Source: Vickermania ingenoplastis
Lineage: Eukaryota > Euglenozoa > Kinetoplastea > Trypanosomatida > Trypanosomatidae
NCBI GenBank assembly: GCA_010157825.1
Contig: VFSE01000211.1
Span: forward strand, 744,001 to 808,000
Direction of reading: 5' to 3'
DNA length: 64,000 bases
The notes beneath the pieces are model-generated. The model was not told the DNA's origin, searched no databases, and saw only the letters and a list, made by a program, of their open reading frames with translations. Each line of letters opens with the position of its first letter. Position 1 is the first letter of the stretch. The translations under genes and the position numbers were made by a program. Shown in pieces: positions 24,901-34,663 of this stretch.

Positions 24901-26402
24901 TTGGCCGGCAGCCTCGCCCCGAGCAGCTGGCACACGCGGGCGACGATGGAGCGCTTCCAGTGGTGCCTCTGCTGGGTGAGGAGGGCGAGGAGGTCGTCGT
25001 CCCGATCGACAATTCCAAATTTCTTCGCCACCACCTGCAGAAATTGTTTCTGAAAGGCGGTGGCCGAGGGCTCGAAGGCGGCGCCGAGGTGCTTCGACAG
25101 CGAGCGGGAAGTAAGTTCGTCGCTGTACGCGAGCCGCTTGCCCTGCATTTCAATAAAGAACTCTTGCTTGATGGCGCGGCAGACCATCTCGCAGGCGAGG
25201 ACGGCAACCACCTCGTCCACCTCGGCCGCCGCGCGCCCCTCCTCTTCCCCCGCCCGCTGCATGCGGCGGAGGACGTACTTGAGCAGGCAAAGGTTCACCC
25301 CGTGGTGGTGAATGACATCGCAGGCCGCGCGCTGCGCCTCCACGCGGCTCCACTCCCGCTGCGAGCCGCACACCCGCCACAGCTCGGCGATGAGCGCGCC
25401 ACCATCGCTTTCCAGCGCTGCCAGGACGCCGTCGACCTCCTTGTCGAGAGGCGGTGCGGCGCCTGGGCGGCGCAGCAGCTCCTGCCGGATCATCACCGCC
25501 TCGCCGTGGAAGAGCGGCCGCAGGGTGCCGTTGCAGTTGGTCACGTAGCAGCGGCCGTCGAGGCCTTGGTACACCTCCATCGTGGGGTCCAGCCGGGGCA
25601 TGCGCAGCGCCTCCGTCATGAACTGGAGCTCGCAGAGGACCTCCTCGGCCGCGTTTCGATGGAGATCCTGCCGCGGACTACTCTGTTCGGCGCCGGCGGA
25701 GGGAGCGCCGTAGAGGCAGACGGGGGTCGAGGGCATCGGAACCAGCGCCTGCGCCAGCACCGGCATGCCCCGATAGTAGAACATGCACGAGAGCGGGACC
25801 GTGAGGAGATGGCTGCTGCTCTGCAGGACGCCGCGGAGCGACGCCACGTAGTTGCGGCCCGAGCGGCTATCAGGCAAGACGCGAAAAAAAATATTCAACA
25901 CGCGGAAGCACTGCAGGTGGTGGGGCAGCTCGGCCGGCATGTCGTCGTCGAGGCGTACCAGCTGGCACACCGTCTCGCTCGCGGCGTCTTCGAACTCCAG
26001 GGTGATGCGGGAGAGAAGGTCAGCACGCCGGGCAGCCTGCTCCTGCGTGTAGTCGTCGAGCTCCCACGCGAGCTGGAACTCGGCGTTCCAGTCGCGGCCG
26101 TCCGCGGTGATGGCGGCGCAGCTCGAGAGATACGCCCTCGGCGCCGTCTGCTGGATCGGAAAGGACGGCACACTGCAGATGGAGAGAGAGTTCGTCGCGT
26201 GGGAGCCGCTGCGGCGCAGCGCGGCGAGGTACGCGGACCCGCCTCGTGGTGGATGCTGTGGGCCGCGCGCTGCAGCCGCGGAGTGCCGACGCCCTCGGCG
26301 CTCCGGCGAAGGCGGCGGTGTCAATACGGCGGCGGACCGCGGACGGGCGACTGGGCCGCCGCACGACGATTGCCGGCCACCGCCGGTGGAGGAGTTGTTC
26401 AT
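944..26402 (-). CDS. Giant CLU-like/TPR protein with about 86 tandem 73-aa repeats
   Basis: The ATG at 26402 starts MNNSSTGGG. Residues about 100-310 resemble the clustered-mitochondria (CLU) domain: LNIFFRVLPD near 166, a LRGVLQ segment, and GLDGRCYVT near 280. TPR-like helices follow (NNLGTMQMDLGDLTGAAERL near 817). From about 940 there are diverged repeats marked by YPFL (RYPFLAGSD, EYPFLPR, FPFLER, FPFLRT). Near residue 1897 the near-identical 73-residue array begins (unit core EDLFERYPFLVRHPEEGW ... DAMNERGAAIAAEL), followed by a charged C-terminal tail of about 338 residues ending at a TAG at 944-946. Read through, this is about 8,500 residues. As given, the array is broken by dozens of one-base length differences in G and C runs; these are probably consensus errors. 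The repeat resembles those of large microtubule- or flagellum-associated kinetoplastid antigens (GM6 class), so a cytoskeletal role is an inference. The head is paralogous to the neighbour at 27233-29494. Confidence 0.8.
1961..20714 (-). repeat. Tandem array of about 86 units of 219 bp, coding for the 73-aa repeat
   Basis: The marker for MNER recurs from about 1988 to 20535 with an intact period of 219 bp (for example 7226, 7445 and 7664). Span and period give 85 intervals with about 68 bases missing, so about 86 units; the last one lacks its final six codons. Units differ little. Variants such as CATYDAL in place of CAAHDAL (near 4458, 4900, 19949 and 20387), ECAGL for EFAGL (near 4697 and 6445) and LFKRY for LFERY cluster toward the ends, while the middle is nearly uniform. 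A two-unit period of 437 bp, marked by one shortened G run, is clear at about 8719, 9156 and 9593. This fits unequal crossing-over or gene conversion. Confidence 0.95.
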
Positions 26403-27232
26403 CACTCCAGACCGAGGCGGTCGAAGGATGAAGGCCTAGCCCGAAGGCCCTTAAGGGTCTGAGACCAAACGGGCAGACGACCAACACGATGGGAGCCTCC
26501 TCTCTGAGTCTGGGGGCGAGAACACGCTATAGCGAGCCAAGCCAAGCCGAGAGGATCAGCGTCGGCGGCGGGCCTGTACAGGAATATAATAATGAAGTAG
26601 TCCTAATAGAAATACTGAAAAGATATTTTAAAAAAAATGCTGCCCGCCGTCGCCCTGAAGAGAAGCGATGTGGGAAATGCGGTGAAAAAGAAAACAACAA
26701 AATATCTATTTTAAAAAGAAACAAAAAAAAAGAAGAAGAAGAACGAAACGAATGGGATCAGAGGAGGCCGCACCGCACGTCCCCTTTCTCAGTCCAGTCG
26801 TTCCGCACTCTTTCTGGTTCAGGGGTTGTTTATTTCTTTTCTGGTTCGGTTTGGGTGATTCAAAAATACACACAAAGGGCTGTTGAGTGAAGCTGAAGTA
26901 TGTCGTTGTTGTTGGTGGTGGTGGTGGTGGTGTTGGTGTTGGAGGGAGAGAGGGAATAGTAAAAGGAACGAAATCGAAGAGGAGAGGGATAGAGGGATAG
27001 AGAGAGCCAAAGTTAATGTTTAGAAGTGCGGGACAACGCCGGACGACTGCACGAGTTGCTCCATATACCGTACGGCATGGATGGCGAGGCTGTTCGTACG
27101 CCGAACACCCAGCAAGAAGACAAGTTGCATTTTTCTTCTTCTATGTTCAAGGGAGACAATGATGATGATGAGGAGGAGGAGGAGGATCTCGTGCAGTGTC
27201 CAGTCGCCGCCGGCATGTGTGTCGCTATGGAC
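26403..27232. other. Intergenic region upstream of the giant gene
   Basis: No gene is supported. Purine-rich stretches at 26713-26750 and 26941-27008 are minus-strand pyrimidine tracts and the likely trans-splicing signals for the giant mRNA. A (GTT/GTG) run lies at 26905-26940, and a (GAT)/(GAG) run at 27165-27187 close to the 3' end of the upstream gene. Confidence 0.65.
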
Positions 27233-29494
27233 CTACGCTCCCTCTACCGCCGACGGCACGCTGCGGTGCGGCACCAGCAGTGCCTCGAGCTCGTCGCAGT
27301 ACGCGCTGTACTTTGACGGATTCCAGCGGCGATAGACCGCCAGCAGCGTCTGGGTGACGGCTGCAGCGTCGAGACGGCTGTCAGGCACTCGTTTCATCAT
27401 AGCCAGCCCCTTGGTCAGAACGCGAACGCTCGACGCGAACAAGCAGTGCGGCGGTGCCGCCAGTTCCGTTCCGAGTTCGCAGAGGTACGCCGCGACGGCG
27501 TCGGACGGCGCCGTGCGCTCGGCGAGGCGCAGCGCGGTGGCCAGCAGCGCCTCGAGGGCCGCGCTGTCCGCGGCCCCGGCCCGCAGCGTGCCGAGGCCGG
27601 CCTGCACAAAGTAGCGGGACGCGTCCGCCGCGGTTTGGCCGCTGCGCAGCAGCAGGTGCTCCGCCTCCGCAAAGTGCCGCGCCGCCTCGTCGTTGGCGTC
27701 GGCGATCGCGTCCCGCACACCAAGCAGCGCGCAGCCGGCGTGGAGGTGCGCAACGGCGCGGGTCGTCTCGCTGGCGCCGCACGCCGCGGTTCCATCCAGG
27801 TACGCCTTGAGCAGCTCGTAGCCCTCCGCCACCGCCGGCAGCTGATCCGCCGCGGACCCACTGCTCAGCAGCGCCGTCGCCACGAACCGCAGCAGTCGCA
27901 GGTACAGCAGCGGCGACGGGCCGTCCGCATCGTCGGCCATCTGCCTCACCACCACGAGAGGCGCGCCGCCGCCAAAGAGGCCCGCGAGCTCGTCGAGCCC
28001 TTCCCGCAGCGCCGCCACAGCAGCGGTGCGATTTCCCCGCCAGAGCCGCCGCCGCGCCCGCAGCGGGGCGACGTAGGCCGCGCGGCGCAATCTCTCGTGG
28101 GCGGGCAGGGCGGCGTGGGCGGGCAGGGCGGCGTGGGCGGCCTCCGCCTCTGCGGCGAGAGCCATCTGGGCGCGGGGGTCTGACAGGCGCGGCACGATGT
28201 GGGCGACAACGAGAGGGATCCACTTTACCTCGGCGGCCGGCGCGGCGCTCGCCATCGCCCCCACGAGGCGGCAGAGGCGCGTGGCAACCGTCTCTGCCGC
28301 GCGCTGCCGGCAGAAGTGGAGGACGCCGGCGAGTTCAGCGACGTACTCCGGGGCGGTGGCGAAGGCGCGCAGCACGGCGTCCACGCAGGTCTCGAGTGTA
28401 CCGCTGCGGTCGAGCAGATCGCGCAGCGCGTGCCGCAGGTCCGCCGCCCCCGCCGACCCCTTTCCGACGGCGCGGAGGTAGAAGGCCTTTTTGGCGGTGC
28501 GGGCGAGCAGCTCGACCCCCACGACGCGCTTCAGATCCTTCCACGCCGCCTTGATGGCCGCATCTGCCGTATCTGCGGCGGGCCGGCACGACTCCAGCAG
28601 CAGTGGCAGCAGCCGAAGATTGACGCCGAAGCAGTGCAGCGTGAGAACCAGCTGCTCCTGCTGGGCCTGGCGCTCCGCCTCCGTCGGGACCGGCACGGCG
28701 CGGCCGATGGACCGCACGGCGGCGATGAAATCCGTGCGGCGGGCCGCGGCAATGACGTTGTCAAGATTTGCATCCACCGGGTGCGGCAGGGGATGCGGGG
28801 AAAGAAGCATCTCGTAGCGCTGCAGGGGCCCCTCCAGCTCCGTCGTACTGAGCGGCACAACCGTCGTGTTCGTGGACGTCACGTAGCGGCGCCCATCCGT
28901 ACCAGCGTACACCGGGCAGTGAGCGGAGAGCGGCAGCGGCACGTTGAGCATGGTGGAGGCGAAGCGCAGCGCGGCGTCCACTTCCGGGTCGATCACCCCC
29001 GCCCCGTCGTGCAGCAGCTGCGGGCGGCCCCCACGGCGCCGCAGCCCTGTCAGCGCCTGGCAGACCACCGGCACGCCGCAGCAGACGACCAGAACGCTGA
29101 GCGGGACGGTGATACCCTCTGCAGAGCTGAGGAGGACGCCGCGGAGCGCCTGGAGGTGGTGGCGGCCGGCGGCAACGCTGGGGGCGACAGCATAGAGAAT
29201 GTTGTTGTCCTGGTACCGCAGGCCGTGGGTGTCCGTCGGCTGCAGGCTCGCCGTGGTGCGCCACTCCCCGGCCAGCAGGCGGCGTACCACGGCGGTGGTC
29301 TCGGCTTCGAAGGCGGACTCGAGGCGGTACAGGTCTGCATGGCGCCGCGTGGCAAGCGCCTCCGTGCTGCTGTCGAGCTCCAGCGCCAGCTGGAAGGATG
29401 CGTTCCAGTCTGGTGAGGCGGCGTCGTACCCAGAGGCGCAGTGAAGCGCATACGTGTCGACCTCCGCTGTCGCCGCCTGCACCTGCTCGGCCAT
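27233..29494 (-). CDS. CLU-like/TPR protein, paralogue of the head of the giant gene
   Basis: This 753-residue protein starts at the ATG at 29494 (MAEQVQAATAEVD); frame upstream of it has no ATG-based support. It aligns along its N-terminal half with residues about 90-310 of the giant neighbour: DWNASFQLALEL versus DWNAEFQLAWEL, LRGVLLSS versus LRGVLQSS, TVPLSVLVVCCGVPVVCQAL versus a TVPLS...MPVLAQAL stretch, and DGRRYVT versus DGRCYVT. This pattern is that of a divergent CLU domain (NNIxF, LRGV, a V-x-AQ segment, GxDGRxY). The C-terminal half is helical and Ala/Leu-rich, TPR-like. It stops at 27233 without any 73-residue array. Known CLU proteins bind RNA or ribosomes and affect mitochondrial distribution; whether this applies here is unknown. 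Tandem placement suggests local gene duplication. Confidence 0.75.
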   Translation of the reverse strand: MAEQVQAATAEVDTYALHCASGYDAASPDWNASFQLALELDSSTEALATRRHADLYRLESAFEAETTAVVRRLLAGEWRTTASLQPTDTHGLRYQDNNILYAVAPSVAAGRHHLQALRGVLLSSAEGITVPLSVLVVCCGVPVVCQALTGLRRRGGRPQLLHDGAGVIDPEVDAALRFASTMLNVPLPLSAHCPVYAGTDGRRYVTSTNTTVVPLSTTELEGPLQRYEMLLSPHPLPHPVDANLDNVIAAARRTDFIAAVRSIGRAVPVPTEAERQAQQEQLVLTLHCFGVNLRLLPLLLESCRPAADTADAAIKAAWKDLKRVVGVELLARTAKKAFYLRAVGKGSAGAADLRHALRDLLDRSGTLETCVDAVLRAFATAPEYVAELAGVLHFCRQRAAETVATRLCRLVGAMASAAPAAEVKWIPLVVAHIVPRLSDPRAQMALAAEAEAAHAALPAHAALPAHERLRRAAYVAPLRARRRLWRGNRTAAVAALREGLDELAGLFGGGAPLVVVRQMADDADGPSPLLYLRLLRFVATALLSSGSAADQLPAVAEGYELLKAYLDGTAACGASETTRAVAHLHAGCALLGVRDAIADANDEAARHFAEAEHLLLRSGQTAADASRYFVQAGLGTLRAGAADSAALEALLATALRLAERTAPSDAVAAYLCELGTELAAPPHCLFASSVRVLTKGLAMMKRVPDSRLDAAAVTQTLLAVYRRWNPSKYSAYCDELEALLVPHRSVPSAVEGA

Positions 29495-29805
29495 ATCCGC
29501 TGTAAAGGGGTTATCGATAATCGAATGGAATGGTGTGTATTGCGGGGCTCCTGTTTGTCCGCAGCAGGTGTGTCTGTGCAGAGAATAGAGGAGAGACGTT
29601 TCTCTACAGAGATTTAAAGGGGTGGAGGACGGCCAGCAGTAATCCACAGAGAGATAGAGATGGGGAGGGGAGGGACGGAATGTGATGTGATGTGCGGGGC
29701 ATCATAGCCGAAGTCGCTTGTCAAAGCCTCAGAGAAGAACAAGTGAATGAACTCATCTACATCATAAGAACAATTTAGAACGCTATTATATGAGCGGCGG
29801 CTGAT

Positions 29806-29839
<34 letters not shown>

Positions 29840-29874
29840 GCCATGACCTTTATCAGTAAATATGTGTGTGTGTA
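29495..29874. other. Intergenic region with pyrimidine tract and (GTT)n
   Basis: A G/A-rich stretch at 29648-29680 is the likely minus-strand pyrimidine tract for the downstream CLU-like gene. An 11-copy (GTT)n run lies at 29807-29839. No gene is seen. Confidence 0.6.
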
Positions 29875-30607
29875 TTAGATGGTGAGGTGCAGCAGATCGT
29901 CATACTCTGACAGCTCTGTCGCTCGTTGCCGCTTGCGGCCCTCGCGTTCGAGGAGCTGGTTCTTCTCTCGCTCCATTGCCGCGCGGACGTCGGCGCGGGC
30001 CAGGAGCTTCCCCCGCTGCTCCTCTAGGCTCTCCCCCATACGAACCCGCGCCGTCTCCCGCTCCAGCACACTCTGCTCCGACTGCTTCTGGCGCCGCTTG
30101 TACAGCTTCATTCCCCCGCGCTGCTTCTGCCTGTCCTCTGCACCGCGGACAAATATTTCCGGCGCCGGCAACGCCTGTGCATCCGTTGTCTGCACCTTCC
30201 CCTCGCGCAGCAGGCGCTCGGCCGCCTCCTTGAGCCGCTCGCGTTCTGCCTTACCCATCGCACCGTCGTCTTCACCGCCCCCAGCACCCCCAAGGTCTGC
30301 CCGGGCCAACAGCACCGTCTTCCGCCCAATGATCTCGAGGCACCGGCGGGCCCCGCGCAGGGATACAGCAGCGACCTCGCCGTCGCCAAACGTGTCGACA
30401 AAAAGATGGCGTGCGTGCCAGCAAGCCGGCGCGCAGCTGCCGCGAACGCGCCGCCTGCTCGAGATCGCCGGCGTCGGTGAGGCCAATGTGGAGCACGGCG
30501 GCGCCGGACAGCTGGGCGAGAGCCGAGAGGCCCCCAGCGCGCCCCACAAGCTCCCTGCACAGTTCGTTCCCTAGAAAGGCGTCGAGGTTGGGGCAAGGCG
30601 TTGCCAT
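29875..30607 (-). CDS. PRP31: Prp31-like Nop-domain splicing factor with one apparent frame break
   Basis: From the ATG at 30607 the protein reads MATPCPNLDAFLG, then ELVGRAGGLSALAQLSGAAV. This parallels the Prp31 Nop domain (SFIAPNLSIIIG, KIMGVAGGLTNLSKM). Further on are ALPAPEIF, KQRGGMKLYKRR and ARVRMGES, matching the Prp31 C-terminal PLPAP, KKRGGRRYRKMK and RMSFGE pattern. Known role: joining U4 and U6 snRNPs in the tri-snRNP, in the nucleus. The reading frame changes at about 30400, at a five-A run at 30400-30404; one base fewer gives a continuous protein of about 243 residues, so a sequencing error is the simplest explanation. The NOSIC region expected before the Nop domain is not visible upstream, where runs of T (30641-30672) interrupt every frame. 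It may be a short divergent form or an incompletely resolved 5' end. Confidence 0.65.
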
Positions 30608-31316
30608 CCCGACCACAGCAGTTGTGAGAAGCAATGCACCTTTTTTTTTTATCCTTTTTTTTTTTTTTTTTTAACCTTATGAAAAATCAGCTCTCCACCA
30701 CGTCAGGAGGACCGGGATATGGAGGTCCCTCTTTCCCCTTGGTCTGTACCTCTTCCGCCGTCAAAGAAGAACAACAACGGCAACGAGTAGCACCGGAGGT
30801 GGATGGCCCAGTGCAGCAGAGCCAACAAGAAGAGCTTAGGCTTAGCTGGCTGGTGGAACCTGGCTAGTGGTGCTCCACCCACACCAGGAGATGAAGGAAG
30901 AGTGAGTAGAAGGTAGAAGGTAGAAGGTAAAAGGATAATACGTACTCCGTTCATTTGCCATACATCATTTCTACTTACTGGTGGCCGTCGCTCCTGTTGT
31001 TCGGCTTCAGATGGTCACGGCGTGGCCCTGGCCAGCTGTTGGTCAGCGTATCAAGCGTTGGTCTTATTTTTCAGTGTTCGTGTACTTTTTGTTGTTGTTG
31101 CTGCTGTTCTTCATGACCCACTTTTTTTTTTTTAGAAAAAAAAAAGAAGAAGAAGAAGAAGAAGGTTATTAGGATGTTTCCCCTCTTTCTTAGGTCTTAA
31201 TCGTTTCATACCCCCGACCAATGGGCGGCACCCATCGGTGCGGAGCAGCGCGTACGCACGCCTCATCCATCCATCTTGCCGGCGGGCGATTGGGTGCCTC
31301 CCCCACCCCCCACCCC
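30608..31316. other. Intergenic region upstream of the Prp31-like gene
   Basis: No convincing coding sequence was found, including no NOSIC-like extension of the Prp31-like protein. It holds T runs at 30641-30672, an AGAAGGT heptamer repeat at about 30906-30933, and an A/G stretch at 31132-31165 that is a minus-strand pyrimidine tract, leaving an unusually long leader of about 520 bases before the ATG at 30607. Confidence 0.6.
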
Positions 31317-32562
31317 CTAGGCCTGCCCCCGGCCCGCCGCCAGCTTTGCTTTGAGGGCGCGGGCGAGGGCGGTGCACTCCGCCTTCAGCTGGCGCTCCGC
31401 CATGGCAGCGAGGTGCGTCAGCTCCGGCAGCGTGCGGCGGGCGGCCCCAAACGTATCGCGGCGGGGGCAGCGCCCTTTCACCAACACGAGATGGTCGCGA
31501 GCGGCCCACGGGCCGGTCGGTGGACAGCGCCGGCGACACGCCCAGGCGCCGGGTGGCAGTGCCACGCTGCGGGGTAATGCGCTCAGCTTGATCGCCGTGC
31601 GGCCGCTGCGCTGCGGGCGTTGGCCGCCCCCGGCGGTGCGCCGGCCCGCTGCAGCACTCGTTCGCCTCGCTGGCCGTCGTCACGACTACGGGAGCCGAGG
31701 CGGCGGCCGCCCCAAGGCATTCGGCGTCGCCGTCGTCTGGGGCCTTCTCCCACTCCTCCACGCACGACCAGCGCACCTCCGCCGCGGCCGCCTCGTGCGT
31801 GCCAGCGGCGCTGCTGGTGGGTGCAGAGAGCGTCGCCACCAGGGCAAAGTGCCCGCGCCGGCGCGCCGACGGCTCGAGGCGCAAGGCGCTGATCACGAGA
31901 CCGCGGGGCGGGGCCCAGCTGCTCCGCCGCACCGAGGCGGCCGCCGTGTCGTCGTCGCAGTCGGCTCGTAGTGCCGTATCAAGGAGGTCGGCGCAGCAGA
32001 GCGCCTCGCCGCCAACGAAGGCAATCGTCCCGTCCGGCCCAAAGGCAACGCAGCGGGCCACGAAGCCGCAGCAGAAATCGCGACTGGCAGCGCTGCGACG
32101 GGCGGCGGTAGAGCAGAGCCGCAGGTGGCCGTCAACGGAGACGGACGCGACGGCGGCGCCATCGGGAGAGAAACAGGCCTCGACGACGGGCGCGGCGTGG
32201 ACGCTAACCCGCAGAGGTGTTGGTGCAGCGCCGCTCGCCAGGGCCGCCCAGTGCGCCACCAAACAGGTCGCGTCGTGGCCAGCGGTGGCGACGAGGCCGC
32301 GCTGCACTTCCACGTGGTAGACGGGGCCACTATGCCACGGCAGTCGAAAGAGCACCGCCCAGCCCACGCTCGCCGCATCGGTGGTCCTCAAGTAATAGAG
32401 ACCCAATAGCGCGCCGTCTACGGTGCCCACAACAGCGCTGCATCCGTCGTCTAGAAGGGCGACGGCAGAGATAATGGAGGAGGGGTACCCCGGGGGCATG
32501 CCTGGCCCTGGTAGCAGCTCCAGCCCGGGCCGCAGCGCCGGCAGCGCACTCGAAGAATCCAT
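31317..32562 (-). CDS. WD40-repeat protein with one apparent frame break
   Basis: The ATG at 32562 gives MDSSSALPALRPGLELL. Propeller-like blades follow: VVGTVDGALLGLYYL, HSGPVYHVEVQRGLVATAGHD, ACFSPDGAAVASVSVDGHLRL and VAFGPDGTIAFVGGEALC. After about 31630 the starting frame turns into Arg/Pro-rich, low-complexity sequence running to 31132. A different frame then becomes protein-like (TAIKLSALPRSVALPPG ... MAERQLKAECTALARALKAK) and ends at 31317 with a short coiled coil. The switch falls at a five-C run (31627-31631), so one surplus base is the likely cause; the intended product is about 415 residues. The architecture of one propeller plus a C-terminal helix recalls Ipi3/WDR18 pre-rRNA processing factors, but this is only a suggestion. 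Confidence 0.6.
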
Positions 32563-32747
32563 TCTTGGGCCTTCAGGTAAAAAGGTGCCGCAGAATTCAA
32601 TGACGCAGCGGTGGATCTTCCGGTACAAGTTCAATAAGTGTAGTTGTAGGGAGAGAGAAAAAAAAATAAAAGTATATATAGCAGTGTGCGTTGTTCGTGT
32701 TGCTTGTATAGATAGATAGATAGATGGATACGTGATCAGTGCACCAC

Positions 32748-32801
<54 letters not shown>

Positions 32802-33036
32802 AATTATATAGAGGGAGAGAGAGGCGGAAGAGAGAGGGGGGAGGTGCAGAGTGCAGCTGGAGCGTACGACAGCCGTCGCCACTGATCGTGGGGCCGGTCG
32901 TTTACTTTTCTTGTGGGTTGTTTGTCTGTTTGTTTGTTTGTTTGTTTATTTTTTTTCCTAGTTAGCACTTAAAGGAGCCATGGGATCATCCGGCGGGGCA
33001 ACTGGGCCCCATGCCCCGGTCAGCCGACCGCTGCTT
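32563..33036. other. Intergenic region rich in simple repeats
   Basis: A purine stretch at 32648-32672 is the likely pyrimidine tract for the WD40 gene. (GATA)n lies at 32706-32725, (TA)n at 32759-32798, a second purine stretch at 32812-32850, and (TTTG)n at 32921-32951. No gene is seen. Confidence 0.65.
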
Positions 33037-33855
33037 CTATTTTTTTCCTCCCATCATCCCCTGCATCATCAGCATAATACTGCCCGGAACGAACGAAACG
33101 TTTTTGTTCGGTGCCAGTTGCCCCGCAATGTGCACAGCGGTCTCGATGCGGCGAAGGTCGAGCAGCGCTGTACCGGCGCCCTCCATCGCCTCGGAGATGA
33201 GTTTTGCCGACTCCGCCTCGCCCTCGGCGCGGATCACCGCGGCCCGTCGCTTCTGCTCGTTTTCTAGCACCACGTAGCGGAACCGCTCGGCCTCTTGCTG
33301 CGCCACCTGCTTCTGCTCGACGGCGGTCATGAAGTCTTTGCCGAACTGAATATCGACGAGCGAAAGATCCTCGAGGTGGAGGCCGAACTGCTTTACTTTC
33401 TCCTCCATGAGCGCAAAGATGCGGGCCGAAACGAGGTCGCGCTTCTGAATGAGCTCCTCCGCCTTGTACTCGGCCACCACCGCCTTGAGGATCTCGTTGC
33501 TGACGGAGGGAAATATCCGCTCATCGTAGTCCATGCCGAACGTACGAAAGATCTGCGGGAGGTAGTCGACGACCGGGCGAAAGAGCACGCGCAGCCGTAT
33601 ATTTACCATCTGCAGGTCTTTTGTTCCCGTCACCGTCTGCAGAGTGCGGGGGCGGATCTTGATGTCGAACCGCTTGACGTCGTCTAGGCCGGCGATGCGG
33701 AGCTGGAGGCCCTCGCTGTAGACGGTGTCCTTGAGGCCGTAGATCTTGTTGTACACCACGCAAGCCTGGCCGGGGTAGACAACAAAGCAGCACGTGTACG
33801 CCCCGATGCCGGCGGTCAGCGCGGCGAGGCCAAGTCGCTCTAAAATCCTGGACAT
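33037..33855 (-). CDS. PHB1: Prohibitin 1
   Basis: This 272-residue protein has the usual prohibitin length. A short hydrophobic N-terminal segment (residues about 9-28, LAALTAGIGAYTCCFVVYPG) anchors it in the membrane. The SPFH/band-7 domain follows: AVVYN-type strand VVYNKIYGLKD, IRPRTLQTVTGTKDLQMV, LRVLFRP, LPQIFRTFGMDYDERIFPSV and LKAVVAEYKAEELIQKRDLVS. The C-terminal coiled coil contains EQKQVAQQEAERFRYVV and AEGEAESAKLI. Known role: forms rings with PHB2 in the mitochondrial inner membrane, supporting respiratory complexes and m-AAA protease control. The ATG at 33855 is followed by a complete frame. Purine stretches at 33897-33925 and 33960-33985 supply the minus-strand pyrimidine tract. 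Confidence 0.97.
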   Translation of the reverse strand: MSRILERLGLAALTAGIGAYTCCFVVYPGQACVVYNKIYGLKDTVYSEGLQLRIAGLDDVKRFDIKIRPRTLQTVTGTKDLQMVNIRLRVLFRPVVDYLPQIFRTFGMDYDERIFPSVSNEILKAVVAEYKAEELIQKRDLVSARIFALMEEKVKQFGLHLEDLSLVDIQFGKDFMTAVEQKQVAQQEAERFRYVVLENEQKRRAAVIRAEGEAESAKLISEAMEGAGTALLDLRRIETAVHIAGQLAPNKNVSFVPGSIMLMMQGMMGGKK

Positions 33856-34376
33856 GAGTGCGGTGCGGGTCCTGGAGATCTCTCAATAAACTGAGCGAAA
33901 AAAAAAAAGAAAGAAAAGAAAATAAAGTTGATGGAGTGAAACAACAAAAGAAAAAGTCTGAGAGAGAAGGAGAGAGAGAACGAGGTATCTGTCACTGCGC
34001 TGCAAAGGAGAGAGAGAAGAGAGTAGGGTCATGTATCACCTTCGCGGCTGCCCTTGGGGATTTTTGACTGTTTGGTTTATTATTTTATTTTATTTTATTT
34101 TATTTTATTTTATTTTCCGTGGTTACTTCTCTGTATTAGGGTCCGTTCGCTTCTCAGCCTGACTCGTTCCCTTTTACTGTTATTTATTATGACCGAAATT
34201 TATATCCTTACGAGTAGAGACTCATTCGTGTTGTCTCCGCATCTTCGCGTTTCGCTTCATTTCAATGATTCGCCCCATCGAACAGAACACAACAGAACAT
34301 AACATCGGGTCATAGAATATCTCTTCAGTGGGCGTCGACTGTACCCCTTGGGGCATTGACTGGGCCGGCGCTACCC

Positions 34377-34429
<53 letters not shown>

Positions 34430-34663
34430 AGAGCTGGCTGCGCCCCTTCCGAGCGTTGTTTTCCGCTTCGTTCTTAGTGGCTGTTTGTCTTGCTTGCTTG
34501 TTTGTTTTTTTGTTTCTTATCTGCTTCACCTTTTTTTTTTCTGGTTGTATAAGATTGTATGTTGTTGTATGTTGTATATTATCGTATATATTATTCCGCG
34601 AATGGGCCCGCCCGCCCGCCCCAAATGCACGCCGCACGATCGGCCCTTCCGCAGCCGCAGCCG
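33856..34663. other. Intergenic region with long simple repeats
   Basis: It contains A/G stretches at 33897-33990 (probable pyrimidine tract of PHB1), an (ATTTT)n run at 34074-34117, and a (TG)n run at 34379-34426. The rest shows no coding pattern in either strand. Confidence 0.65.
34379..34426. repeat. (TG)n dinucleotide repeat
   Basis: About 24 uninterrupted TG units lie between the eIF4G-like and prohibitin genes. Confidence 0.95.

Noticed and set aside
23868-26462. 864-codon plus-strand frame opposite the CLU/TPR region
   Set aside because: It is the antisense shadow of a GC-rich gene whose minus-strand product has clear domain motifs.
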